Below, in pieces: positions 1-7,312 of a stretch of DNA of 11,982 nucleotides. The stretch covers positions 1 through 11,982 of the forward strand of contig MU385821.1 in the NCBI GenBank assembly GCA_022497155.1, read 5' to 3'. The stretch is from Whalleya microplaca (Eukaryota; Ascomycota; Sordariomycetes; Xylariales; Xylariaceae). Positions within the stretch are counted from its first letter, which is position 1. Every line of letters begins with the position of its first letter. The position numbers and the translations under genes were made by a program. Below the pieces are notes generated by a model that had not been told where the DNA came from, made no database searches, and saw nothing but the letters and a program-made list of their open reading frames with translations.

Positions 1-103
1 TGCCCTGTGGATACCCTGTGGAGTGCCCTGTGACGTGGCTCTAGGGGGCTTCTAGTGGCTCCTAAGCTGCTGTCAATACCCGTAATCCCCTTGCCTCATT
101 ACA
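1..103. other. GC-richer left edge with three CCCTGTG copies
   Basis: This short stretch is clearly GC-richer than the AT-rich block that follows. It contains CCCTGTG three times, at 3-9, 14-20 and 26-32, with a spacing of about 11-12 bases. It may be the end of an element whose neighbour has been mutated, or simply the unmutated side of an isochore border. No open frame is visible. Confidence 0.45.
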
Positions 104-1077
104 ATATATCTTTTATTATATTAAGGGATAAAGTCTTTTGGCTAGTTATTTTTAATTAAGTATTTTAATTATATAATGCCGAGTTTTTTTTATTTTAATA
201 GTGCTTTTAATTAGTAGTAAAGTTAATAATCTTTTAATTATCGGTTAGTCGGGGGGATTTTTTTTTAGCTATATCTAATATAATTTAAGATATTTTATTA
301 TTTAGCTGTTTTAATTTTTTAGTTATGCTTAATTTTAAGGGAATGTATTTTATTTTTTTTAATCGCGCTAAATTATAGTCCTGTAATACTCTAGATATAA
401 AATTATAACTGTCCTTTAGGACGCTAATAATAGCTTTAAAGGTTAGGAGACTTTTAAAAAGGATTTCGATAATAAGTTATTAACCTAGCTATCGTATTAT
501 ATTAATTAATTAATTGTGTAATAAGATTACTTATAGGCTAATTAGAAGCTTAGATATTATTTTCGTTATTTAAATTTTACCCTAGTTTATTTTATAAGTC
601 TAACCTGTAGCACGTTTTTATATACTATTTGCTATATATTTTATAATTTTTTAATCTTTTTTAATTTTTTATATTACTGATTTTTTTATATTTAATTTGC
701 TTTATTAAAACTTATACTTTTTTATATTTTTATATTACTATATTTTTATATTTTTTATATTTTATATTTTTTATATTTTTATATTTTTATATTACTAGCT
801 TATTAATATATATTATAGGTTTTTTATAGGTTTCTTTATTAATTTATTTATTTTTGGTATTATTTTTTTATTTTAGATAATTATTTACCGTTAGTTTTTT
901 TTTTTAGTTAGTACTTTTTTTTTATAGGTTTGGTTAGTTTAATGATTTTTGGGGGTTTTGCTAAAGTCTTTCTTTTTTGGTTCTATTTTATTGCTGCTTC
1001 TATTTAGACTGTTTTTTTCGATTAATTAAAAAGGCGAAGAAGTTAAAGCCTATCCGGGGGAGCTAAATGTCTTAGGA
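104..1077. repeat. AT-rich block with RIP-like dinucleotide bias (decayed repeat)
   Basis: The block is dominated by T and A on the given strand, with TTTAAT, TATTTT and TTAGT words throughout and only isolated GC remnants such as the G-run near 251. Counting by hand, CA occurs once (611-612) in about 970 bases, while TG occurs roughly two dozen times. Loss of CA with excess TA is the known product of fungal RIP, which turns C into T at CpA in duplicated DNA. The simplest reading is an old transposon copy mutated beyond recognition. No coding frame survives, and the element family cannot be identified by eye. Confidence 0.75.
640..795. repeat. TTTTTATA-type low-complexity tract
   Basis: Within the AT-rich block this part consists of almost nothing but T-runs alternating with ATAT, in repeated words such as TTTTTATAT and TTTTTTATATT. 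It resembles an irregular microsatellite that expanded after the sequence had already become AT-rich. It has no coding content. Confidence 0.6.
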
Positions 1078-1571
1078 CAGGGTATTAGGGTAAAGGAGGT
1101 GCTATTTTATAGCTTCGCTAATCGGAAGTGATTAAGGCGACGAAACAAAAGAGTTATTTATAACAGCGATTAATCGAAAGGAAAAATGTGTTTATTATCG
1201 GCAACGAAGCTGTCTGAGCTATATGTGTTCTATCTAAGAGTAAAAGAAAAAAACAAGCGATATATATGTGCCACGGCACACTAGCCCCATAACAATAGGT
1301 ATTTTATATATCACGATGGCATATACTTGACATTGCGAGACCTATATTAATAGCTTGTATTTATCTGCAAAGGCTCTGAGACTTAGAAATCTCGAGCACC
1401 GGTTATTGTTATAGTAAACCCTAGGCCGTGAGTCATCAGGACGACCATATAGAAGATTTATAACCTAATATAGCTATTGCGTGTGATTGGGAATAGAACA
1501 ATATTGCGAATAATATAAAATGTTATTTAGATAGTTAGAGATTCATCAAATATGGTTGTCTCTGAATAGCT
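1078..1571. other. Transition zone without a gene
   Basis: Composition returns toward normal and CA reappears. An interrupted palindrome, TGTGCC-ac-GGCACA, lies at 1267-1280. It follows an A-rich purine stretch at about 1242-1257 (AAAAGAAAAAAACAAG), an arrangement loosely like the end of a retrotransposon next to an LTR. No partner repeat was found in the window, so no element is called. I see no open frame of note. Confidence 0.3.
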
Positions 1572-1934
1572 CTATATTCTTACAAGAAAACCCCGTTCCC
1601 TCTCAATCACCTTAGCTATGGCTATCAACTTTGAAGCTTCTTTCAGAAGTCGAAGATGAAACCTAACACCAATCTTCACATGAATAGCATGTCCAACAGC
1701 AAAGGATTTCCACTCACTGCAAAGAAACAGGAGCTTGGGTTGATATGTGCCGGTTGTGCGACGATTCCAATAACACCAATTCACACAGCGCGAAGCTTTA
1801 CTTCTGTTTCCGTGGCCCCAACTTCGTCTTCTGTTTGCGCTGAAACTACAGGAAGTGGTAGACCCTGGCTATTACTTGAAGTAAAGCATTTAGAAAGATG
1901 GATAGAATGCTGTCTTTACTCGGATACAAGATGA
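1572..1934. pseudogene. Possible relic of a coding region (unidentified)
   Basis: This patch has a more balanced base composition than its surroundings, and open frames overlap on both strands. On the plus strand 92 codons are open from 1656 to 1934. On the minus strand 70 codons are open from 1784 down to 1572, and a different minus frame is open through 1867-1784 with protein-like content, including an acidic TEDEVGATETEV segment, before a stop at 1781-1783. Protein-like stretches in two minus frames would fit a gene broken by stops and frameshifts. I do not recognise a family in any frame, and chance open frames remain a good alternative. Confidence 0.2.
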
Positions 1935-2342
1935 CACCCTTTCTATTGAGTGCTATCGATAGTCTAAATCAAGCATCAAACTTGGCAGCTGTTTTGTAGG
2001 TAGTAGGTAAGCACCTACACCATCATTCGAAATACTTGTAAAGCTCTCAGCGAGTCTCATAGTGTTCACTGAAGGAGATAAAAAGACGCTCTATATGATT
2101 GAATTTTGCCTAATAACCCGAGATTTTTCATAGCAAGGAACTCTTATATTCAATTGGGAAATTTGAGCAAATAGTGCTTCCAGGGTTTAGCGTTCACAAA
2201 TGGGAAATGGCATTTTTCATGACGGCATTCTGAAAGTTGACTAGTTGACTAATTGACTATGAAGAAGACTATGAAAGTTTGCGCTCCGTCATGTCTCTTG
2301 AATCCTGTGACAGATTTAGACCGTTTGACAACAAGGCGTCTG
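1935..2342. other. Gene-free stretch
   Basis: Apart from the octamer repeat at 2235-2258 I see nothing here. There are frequent stops in all frames and no RNA-gene signature. Confidence 0.4.
2235..2258. repeat. Three tandem octamers AGTTGACT
   Basis: AGTTGACT occurs at 2235-2242 and again at 2243-2250, followed by AATTGACT at 2251-2258. The last copy differs by one base. The array is head-to-tail without spacers. No function can be assigned. Confidence 0.8.
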
Positions 2343-2640
2343 TAGTGATTGCTTAACTTGTAGGCACGCTGCTTGAACCCGGAACATCAGCTAAGTTAGG
2401 ACCTGTTATTTGCGTCTGCTCAGATTTCCATGTTAGATATCCGACCGGGCAACGAGGCAGACGATCCCGCTGCATCAAGCCGAGCCGACGCAATGACGGC
2501 TCACCCTGCTGCCTTTGTTTCTTTTCTCTTTCAGTCCAAACTTTGGTGCGATGGCGCGGCTGCGATCCGGAAGGCATCCATGTCATTTGGCGACCCGTGG
2601 GCATCAATCCGATACGTATCTGTCATAATATAGGCCATAT
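2343..2640. pseudogene. GC-richer patch, possible gene fragment (unidentified)
   Basis: This is an island of higher GC in an AT-rich neighbourhood. A plus frame is open from an ATG at 2430 to 2633 (67 codons). A pyrimidine-rich stretch ending in CTCTTTCAG at 2525-2533 would make a good 3' splice site, followed in the same frame by codons reading SKLWCDGAAAIRKAS and then FGDPWASIR. A minus frame is also open over 2353-2607. The overall impression is a fragment of a former exon. No protein family was recognised and no flanking exons could be joined. Confidence 0.22.
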
Positions 2641-3161
2641 TGTCATATGGAGGGCGGTTTGCCAATGCATCCAGGGGGTTGATGCATTAAGTAATCTGCA
2701 CGATTACCTAAATAGCATCAAGTCTGAATTGCGTCGATATTCACATCACTCACCGTATTACAATGATATGAAGTATGTGAGTCATCCTATCGATTGATAA
2801 CAAAAGCCCGCGATGGAATTGAAAAGTCAACATGCGCTAGATCACATGTTCTGATCTCGCAAACTATAGTAGACAAAAACTACAACATAAACGGAGGTAA
2901 TCCTCGAATTGATCAGTTGAATACTATGAGATTTGTCATACGATTGTGAACTTCACGGTCGGCCGTCAAGGGTTGACGTGTCATATCTAGCCAGTGGATA
3001 GAGCGGACGATGGCTACTATCCAACAGATGAGCGTCCTTTACATATGAATACAGGCTACTTGCAGGATACAAACTGATAGCTCAGTTTCTCAAAATGTTC
3101 GTTCTTCATACGCCGTCAAATGACATATCAAACGAATCAAAACTATCAACCTTTCTTTAAA

Positions 3162-3176
3162 GACGAAGTCTTCGTC
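3162..3176. promoter_or_regulatory. Palindrome GACGAAG-T-CTTCGTC
   Basis: The two 7-base arms are exact inverted copies around a single central T. The spacer is too small for a stable hairpin loop, so a dimeric DNA-binding site is a more natural reading than an RNA stem. It lies about 240 bases upstream of the zf-3CxxC start codon. The binding factor is unknown. Confidence 0.4.
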
Positions 3177-3209
3177 GAAACCAGTGCACTCGTCATGGAG
3201 CAAGACATC

Positions 3210-3229
3210 TCGACAATTTCATTTGTCGA
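3210..3229. promoter_or_regulatory. Inverted repeat TCGACAA-6 nt-TTGTCGA
   Basis: The 7-base arms at 3210-3216 and 3223-3229 are perfect inverted copies around TTTCAT. It can form a hairpin or be a bipartite protein site. It begins 33 bases after the preceding palindrome ends, on the same side of the zf-3CxxC gene. Confidence 0.4.
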
Positions 3230-3310
3230 ACCAACTATTTAGAATTTACATTTCCAAGTATATTTCAAAAGATGCTACGTATGATTTCACCCCGTTGTTA
3301 GTAAATTAAA

Positions 3311-3337
3311 TTTTTTTTCTTTTCTTTTTTCTTTTTT
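3311..3337 (+). promoter_or_regulatory. Pyrimidine tract in the presumed promoter or 5' leader
   Basis: Twenty-seven consecutive T and C residues, mostly T, end about 75 bases before the ATG at 3413. Pyrimidine-rich tracts just upstream of or around transcription starts are common in filamentous fungi. This supports, without proving, transcription of the following gene on the plus strand. Confidence 0.4.
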
Positions 3338-3412
3338 GTCATCGTTGTCTAACTATCTACTTACCTAGGTACCTCAATTCTGAGAAAAATACCTCCCAAG
3401 TTCTCGAAACTT

Positions 3413-3928
3413 ATGGGGGCTAGGGGTGAGGCGACATCCTCCTATACATATCCATTGCTTCATCCTAGTGTCGTAAAGGCGGTCTCCGACAAAGTTCCTA
3501 ATGCATGGTTCCACAAATATGATGACAAGGCCGACCAAGCATATGTGACCCATGTGATGGGAAAGTTCACATGCAACAACAGTGATTGTTCCAGCAATGT
3601 CTGGAACAGCATGAAAGTGGCCATACAGATTAAAGGGTATCCAGGGAATGGGTACAACGCCACCGTATTTGGTCAGCGCTGCCGGTCCTGCAACAAACTT
3701 GGCGACTTTTCGCTTAACGAGAACTCGTACATCAAACGAATTGCATACCGCCTCAAGAAGTGGGCTGGAGCTGAAGTGGAGATACAGCCATACAGGCACA
3801 AAGGAGGCCCGCCACATGAGAGTGATTATTGTGAGGGTTGTAGACTAGGCATCTGTACAGAAGGAGATGTAAAGGATGACAACCTGGGAAAAGACATTTC
3901 ATCGAGGTTCATCGACCAATTTCACTGA
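3413..3928 (+). CDS. Fungal zf-3CxxC zinc-finger domain protein
   Basis: This is a single-exon gene of 171 codons. After an N-terminal YPLLHPSV segment, usual for the fungal members, come the family's landmarks: FTCNNSDC (C54, C59) followed by VWNS, then QRCRSC (C90, C93), RLKKW at 113-117, H135, and YCEGCRLGIC (C140, C143, C148). This order of cysteine pairs, the middle tryptophan and the final H...CEGC...C cluster match the zf-3CxxC family (Pfam PF13695), a presumed zinc-binding fold of unknown function. No signal peptide or membrane segment is seen, so a soluble protein is expected. The frame is closed upstream by TAA at 3350-3352 and 3413 is the first ATG after it. Its context (CTT before ATGG) is mediocre, so a short upstream exon cannot be excluded. 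All expected zinc ligands are present, so the gene appears intact despite its decayed surroundings. Confidence 0.85.
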   Translation: MGARGEATSSYTYPLLHPSVVKAVSDKVPNAWFHKYDDKADQAYVTHVMGKFTCNNSDCSSNVWNSMKVAIQIKGYPGNGYNATVFGQRCRSCNKLGDFSLNENSYIKRIAYRLKKWAGAEVEIQPYRHKGGPPHESDYCEGCRLGICTEGDVKDDNLGKDISSRFIDQFH

Positions 3929-4157
3929 AGTCATTGAATCCTGGCCCTTCCCTCTATGCGTCTAGCTCTCATCAACCTGAACTCTTTCCATAGCCTTTTG
4001 GTGGTATATTTTTTCAAGGTTAATAATCTATTTTTATCTTGTACATGAATCTGGGCGAGATGAAAGCTAACTGGCGTTGGCCAGTATTGGGCAGTAATTC
4101 AAGAGTGAGCAAGACAGTCTATATGAACGTTTATATGTCTTTATAGGACTTCATCTA

Positions 4158-4602
4158 CTATGGGAACTTATGTTTATACGAAGTCCAATCTATCACCGTT
4201 AGATTGGGCCTTTGACTATTACGTATAATTTCCACGGATACAATACAGTACATAGGATACCATGTAAAGATGCACATACCAGATGGGAGTACCATATCAT
4301 ACTGCAGGATTATCCAGGGAAGAAGGCCCTTTGAGTGGCAAATATCGCATGACAGATATCCGAAATCCATAAGCCAGCCTTCGTATATTTCTTCCGTCAT
4401 CGCTGAACGGCGTATCCCTATCTGTTACCATGATCATAAGGACGATCTCCATCCGGATGTCACTCAGGAATAGGAAAAGGAAGGGTAGACAGAAATGCTT
4501 GATGGGGTAGACACTTGACAGAACGATATATGTCTCCATATGATAAGCATGCATAAATCCTACCAGCATTCTCGCGTCCCGTATGGGAACAGGTTCAGCC
4601 AT
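4158..4602 (-). pseudogene. Overlapping minus-strand frames, possible decayed gene
   Basis: A minus frame beginning with ATG at 4602 runs 101 codons to 4297. It overlaps, in another frame, an 80-codon ATG frame from 4400 to 4158. The first includes a hydrophobic run FCLPFLFLFL followed by SDIRMEIVLMIM, which faintly recalls the start of an F-box-like helix, but no full domain follows. The two frames could be one gene with a frameshift or an unmodelled intron, or chance. No family is recognised. Confidence 0.15.
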
Positions 4603-4981
4603 GGGTTGTCATCGATCAGTATAGCGTGGATCTAGGATTACTTAGTCGGGACTGACAGATAAGTAATCGGTTCGCAAGAAATTCTTTTGCATATTACATT
4701 TCTTAGATATTTCTATTATATGTGGTTTGGGAACTCGGATCAACCCCTTTTGTGACGTTGTCACTTCCCTCCGAAGCGACAGTCGAGCAGTGATCAAAAG
4801 GTACTTAAAACGTAGGGGCTAGTAGTGTATTGCCTTTCAATATATGATAGAGTAAGATGCTATTATTCGTCAGACAGATCGCTTTGACTAAATCCAGGAT
4901 TACTTTTGCAGATTCTTTAGGGATATATGCTTTGTGTCATAGTAATAAACTGGCGATCTTTGGAGTACCGAGCTAAGCGAC

Positions 4982-5170
4982 ATGGCTTCTCTTAAAGCCA
5001 CCACGCCCTGGGAATTCATCTTGTCGAAGTTTGGGCGATCTTTTCCCCGAGCCATTCACCTCCTGCTAAATGTGCTCGCAGATCAACCAAGAAAGGGGAA
5101 GACCCTCCCAACTCCCTTAAGTTTTCCCGAGAGATTATATAGTTTACACAGAGTACTATATAATATGTAA
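4982..5170 (+). CDS. Short hypothetical ORF, doubtful
   Basis: There are 62 codons from an ATG with a reasonable context (GCGACATGGCT, G at -3 and +4) to TAA at 5168-5170. The peptide has a mixed composition with a short hydrophobic IHLLLNVLA segment and no known motif. It is isolated in a gene-poor region with no visible introns or partner exons. It may be the first exon of an undetected gene, a relic, or chance. Confidence 0.12.
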   Translation: MASLKATTPWEFILSKFGRSFPRAIHLLLNVLADQPRKGKTLPTPLSFPERLYSLHRVLYNM

Positions 5171-6297
5171 TTACATCCCACTATTTGACTTCAAAGAAAT
5201 TTCTCTTGTTTATCTTGCCTGGCTCATTTGAAAGTTGGGGTTTCATACGCACTCGCAGGAATGCTTGAAAAAGGTCATCACTAGAAAATTCTACTAAGCT
5301 ATATATGATGAATCGTTTAGGTCTGCATGATATCAAGAAATCCTTGGGATTTTAGCTGACTGTTCTAGTTTGGTTCATGGACTAGATATGTTTGCCCTAT
5401 GATGCCGTCGGTGACTTCGAAGATCATGAAAGCATAGCCGAGTATGTAACAAAATCATCCGGTTACTAAATAATTTCGTTCTCCTTGGATGATACTTTAC
5501 TCATTTAATATACTATCAAGTTGATTCACTGAATAATTATATGATTATTTAATAGCACTGATTCTGATATCATGTTTCTAGCCAGTGAGACGTAGTAGAG
5601 GACTGTGAAGATCAAAGTTAAATCGGCCTTCCTGACTTACTGAATCTTATTTTATATACGTTTATTGGATTGCCATTTAGAAGAGGTAAAGAATAATTCT
5701 CACTGACTCCTGGATGTTATGTCTAGTCCATAATCCCAGCCTTAGGTGATAATACTATGACCGCTTCCAGATCCGTATTGAATCATCGTGAAGCAAGACC
5801 ATACGCAAATTCTGTAAAGTATAGAACCTGACTGAAAGTCGGCATGAGATTGGTACTACTTGGGAAGAAATACCCAGACTAGGATATGAGAATGCATTAG
5901 CAGCCCTCTCTATAAAGTCCTTTTCCGAGAAGAGAGAGCGCTCCGTAGATTATAGAAGCTGTAGCGGTGAGGTACAAGCCCCATTCACCATTATCATAAA
6001 CGCAATGAAGACACCGGCGTACGGTCACCTATCAAAATAAAGGAGCAAGTTCAATGTAAGTCCTGATAGATACTCAATGTGATGTGTGTAATTTGCTTCA
6101 AGAATCGATAGCTTAGTGTCTTGAACGAGTCCTTTGAAGCAGCTTGTAATCAGTAACAACTTATAGCCAAATCCCAACTCTGCAGAATCACCACAGCAAA
6201 GCAACCAAGTCCACAAGAGCGTTATCCAAAACGACCCGGATCCAAGTCCTCGGCACCACTGCGCAACTCAAAACAACACCCTCTCTCCGCTCTCGCA

Positions 6298-6365
6298 CCC
6301 CCCTTTTTCCCCTTTTCCCTTTTTCCTCTTCCCCTTTTCCCCTTCTCCCTTTCCCCTTCCCCCCC
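6298..6365. repeat. 68-nt uninterrupted polypyrimidine tract
   Basis: The plus strand is C and T only, in alternating runs of 3-7 bases (CCCCTTTTCCC and similar). The complementary strand therefore reads as G-runs separated by A-runs. It begins about 50 bases after the stop codon of the DUF7704 gene, which is transcribed from that complementary strand, so the G/A form would be in the mRNA 3' end. Homopurine-homopyrimidine DNA of this kind can form triplexes, and the G-rich strand can form quadruplexes. Confidence 0.9.
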
Positions 6366-6370
6366 ACTCG

Positions 6371-6423
6371 CCTTCCCTCACCCACCACCTCACTCCCCCT
6401 TCCCTCACCCACCACCTACTCCC
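6371..6423. repeat. 27-bp tandem duplication over a stop codon
   Basis: CCTTCCCTCACCCACCACCT at 6371-6390 is repeated exactly at 6398-6417. The rest of the unit (CACTCCCC versus ACTCCCC) differs by one base deletion, so the second copy ends at about 6423. The stop codon of the DUF7704 gene (TAG on the minus strand, 6416-6418) lies within the second copy. Confidence 0.85.
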
Positions 6424-7012
6424 CCTTCCCGCCCCCATCCCTCCGCCCCCCGTCCCTCACGGGCCCAAAAGCCCCCAGCAGCGTGAGCACGCGCAGCGCA
6501 TTCAGCAGCACACTAACCCCCACGCCGCCCCAGAGCATGTCGTTCCAGCGCCGCACGTCCCAGAACACGGCCGCCCCGGCCCCGCGCCGCACCGCCCACA
6601 CGTGGCCCCAGTCCGCGGCCGCGACGGCCGCCAGGTACCAGCGCGCCACGCGCGCGTGCGAAGTGGACGCGCAGAGCACGCCGAGGGCTGCCAGGAGGAG
6701 GTACACGTTTGCCAGTTGCAGGGTTAGGATGTGGGCTTGGGGGGAGAGGTCTGGGGGGTTGGGGTTGGGGTTGGGGTTGGGGGAGGAAAGGGGGGAGGAG
6801 GGGGGGATTTGGGTGTAGAAGAAGGTGGACGGTGAGCGCAGCGCGCTTATGTACGCCCAGATGCTGGCGGGTTGGACTTGTGAGCTGAGGTCCTTTGGAG
6901 GAGATGCTGCGGGTTTGGGTGAGGGTGAGGGGGTAGGACTGACTTACAGCAGCGCGGGCTCGATGATGCCGAACACCACGACGGGGTATGTGGGTAGAGC
7001 GGTCATCGCCAT
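6416..7012 (-). CDS. DUF7704-type small integral membrane protein
   Basis: The gene has two exons, 7012-6948 and 6863-6416, separated by an 84-nt intron with donor GTAAGT, a CTCAC branch-like site at 6880-6884 and acceptor CAG. An earlier CAG near 6907 would break the frame. The product is 170 residues. Four hydrophobic segments are visible at about 8-30, 68-87, 97-114 and 131-153. Landmarks resembling the fungal DUF7704 family are the first-helix IIEP motif (16-19), QLANVYLLL (71-79), ADWGH (105-109), RRWN (126-129) and a late arginine in the last helix (R146). Function is unknown, and a membrane location is inferred. The start has a strong context (AAG before ATGG). The loop at 41-62 is replaced by a proline-rich stretch with four Asn-Pro units, and the C-terminus is a low-complexity GGRRDGGGKGE tail; both arise from simple-repeat DNA. 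The second exon is much more GC-rich than its flanks. Confidence 0.75.
6755..6778 (+). repeat. (GGGGTT)x4 array inside an exon
   Basis: Four exact GGGGTT units are followed directly by a further G-run. On the coding (minus) strand they read AACCCC and encode the Asn-Pro repeats at residues 51-58 of the DUF7704 protein. The plus strand has enough closely spaced G-runs for a quadruplex. The unit resembles a G-rich telomere-type hexamer but is not the common fungal TTAGGG. Confidence 0.9.
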
Positions 7013-7302
7013 CTTGTTAGGTGGTTGGTAGGCAGTAGGAGGAAGCTGACGGCTCTTTGTAGGGCACCGTGGGCGGATGGGGAGTTTAACTCGTCATTTG
7101 AGAGCGATGCCTACTGTACTGTGTAGATATTGTAAGTGAGAGGTTACCAACGTTTACATACAGATGGAAATGCCGTTTATAATTAGTAGATATATAATTC
7201 AGCACTTCTCGCTCTGTTTGCTTGACAATTTGTTTGCCTTGAAGCTGTATGCCGTATAACGAGGGAGAGGGGTACGCTCCTTGGTAGTCCTACAGTATGT
7301 AA

Positions 7303-7312
7303 GTATTCCGTA
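7303..7312 (-). repeat. Dispersed decamer TACGGAATAC, copy 1
   Basis: The plus strand reads GTATTCCGTA, the exact reverse complement of the copies at 10194-10203 and 10757-10766. It lies in the upstream flank of the DUF7704 gene. Confidence 0.7.

Larger units (their letters stand above)
2641..3412. other. Intergenic region upstream of the zinc-finger gene
   Basis: No gene is seen. The region carries a 6-bp inverted repeat (AGATCA...TGATCT) near 2839-2858, a TGACGTG word near 2974, two stronger inverted repeats at 3162-3176 and 3210-3229, and a pure pyrimidine run at 3311-3337. The last two lie 75-250 bases before the 3413 ATG, where a fungal promoter and 5' leader would be expected. Confidence 0.4.
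3929..6297. other. Long gene-poor stretch
   Basis: Over about 2.4 kb I find no gene with recognisable content. Frames are short, composition is moderately AT-rich, and no tRNA-like cloverleaf was noticed. Two short frames are listed separately because they have marginal features (4158-4602 minus and 4982-5170 plus). The first 100 or so bases would hold the 3' end of the zinc-finger mRNA. The last few hundred would hold the far downstream flank of the DUF7704 gene. Confidence 0.4.

Noticed and set aside
2353..2390. GGGTTCAAG word on the minus strand, considered as a tRNA T-loop
   Set aside because: The flanking bases do not form a T-stem, and no D-arm, anticodon arm or acceptor stem could be built around it.
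3374..3817. 147-codon minus-strand open frame
   Set aside because: It lies antisense to the zf-3CxxC coding region, which has clear family motifs on the plus strand. The antisense peptide has none.
6188..6415. 75-codon minus frame, almost all Gly, Lys, Glu and Arg
   Set aside because: It is a translation of the polypurine tract and tandem repeat downstream of the DUF7704 stop, not a protein.
6483..6818. 111-codon plus-strand open frame rich in Thr, Arg and Pro
   Set aside because: It mirrors the GC-rich second exon of the DUF7704 gene on the opposite strand, and its C-terminal part is just the GGGGTT and G-run DNA.
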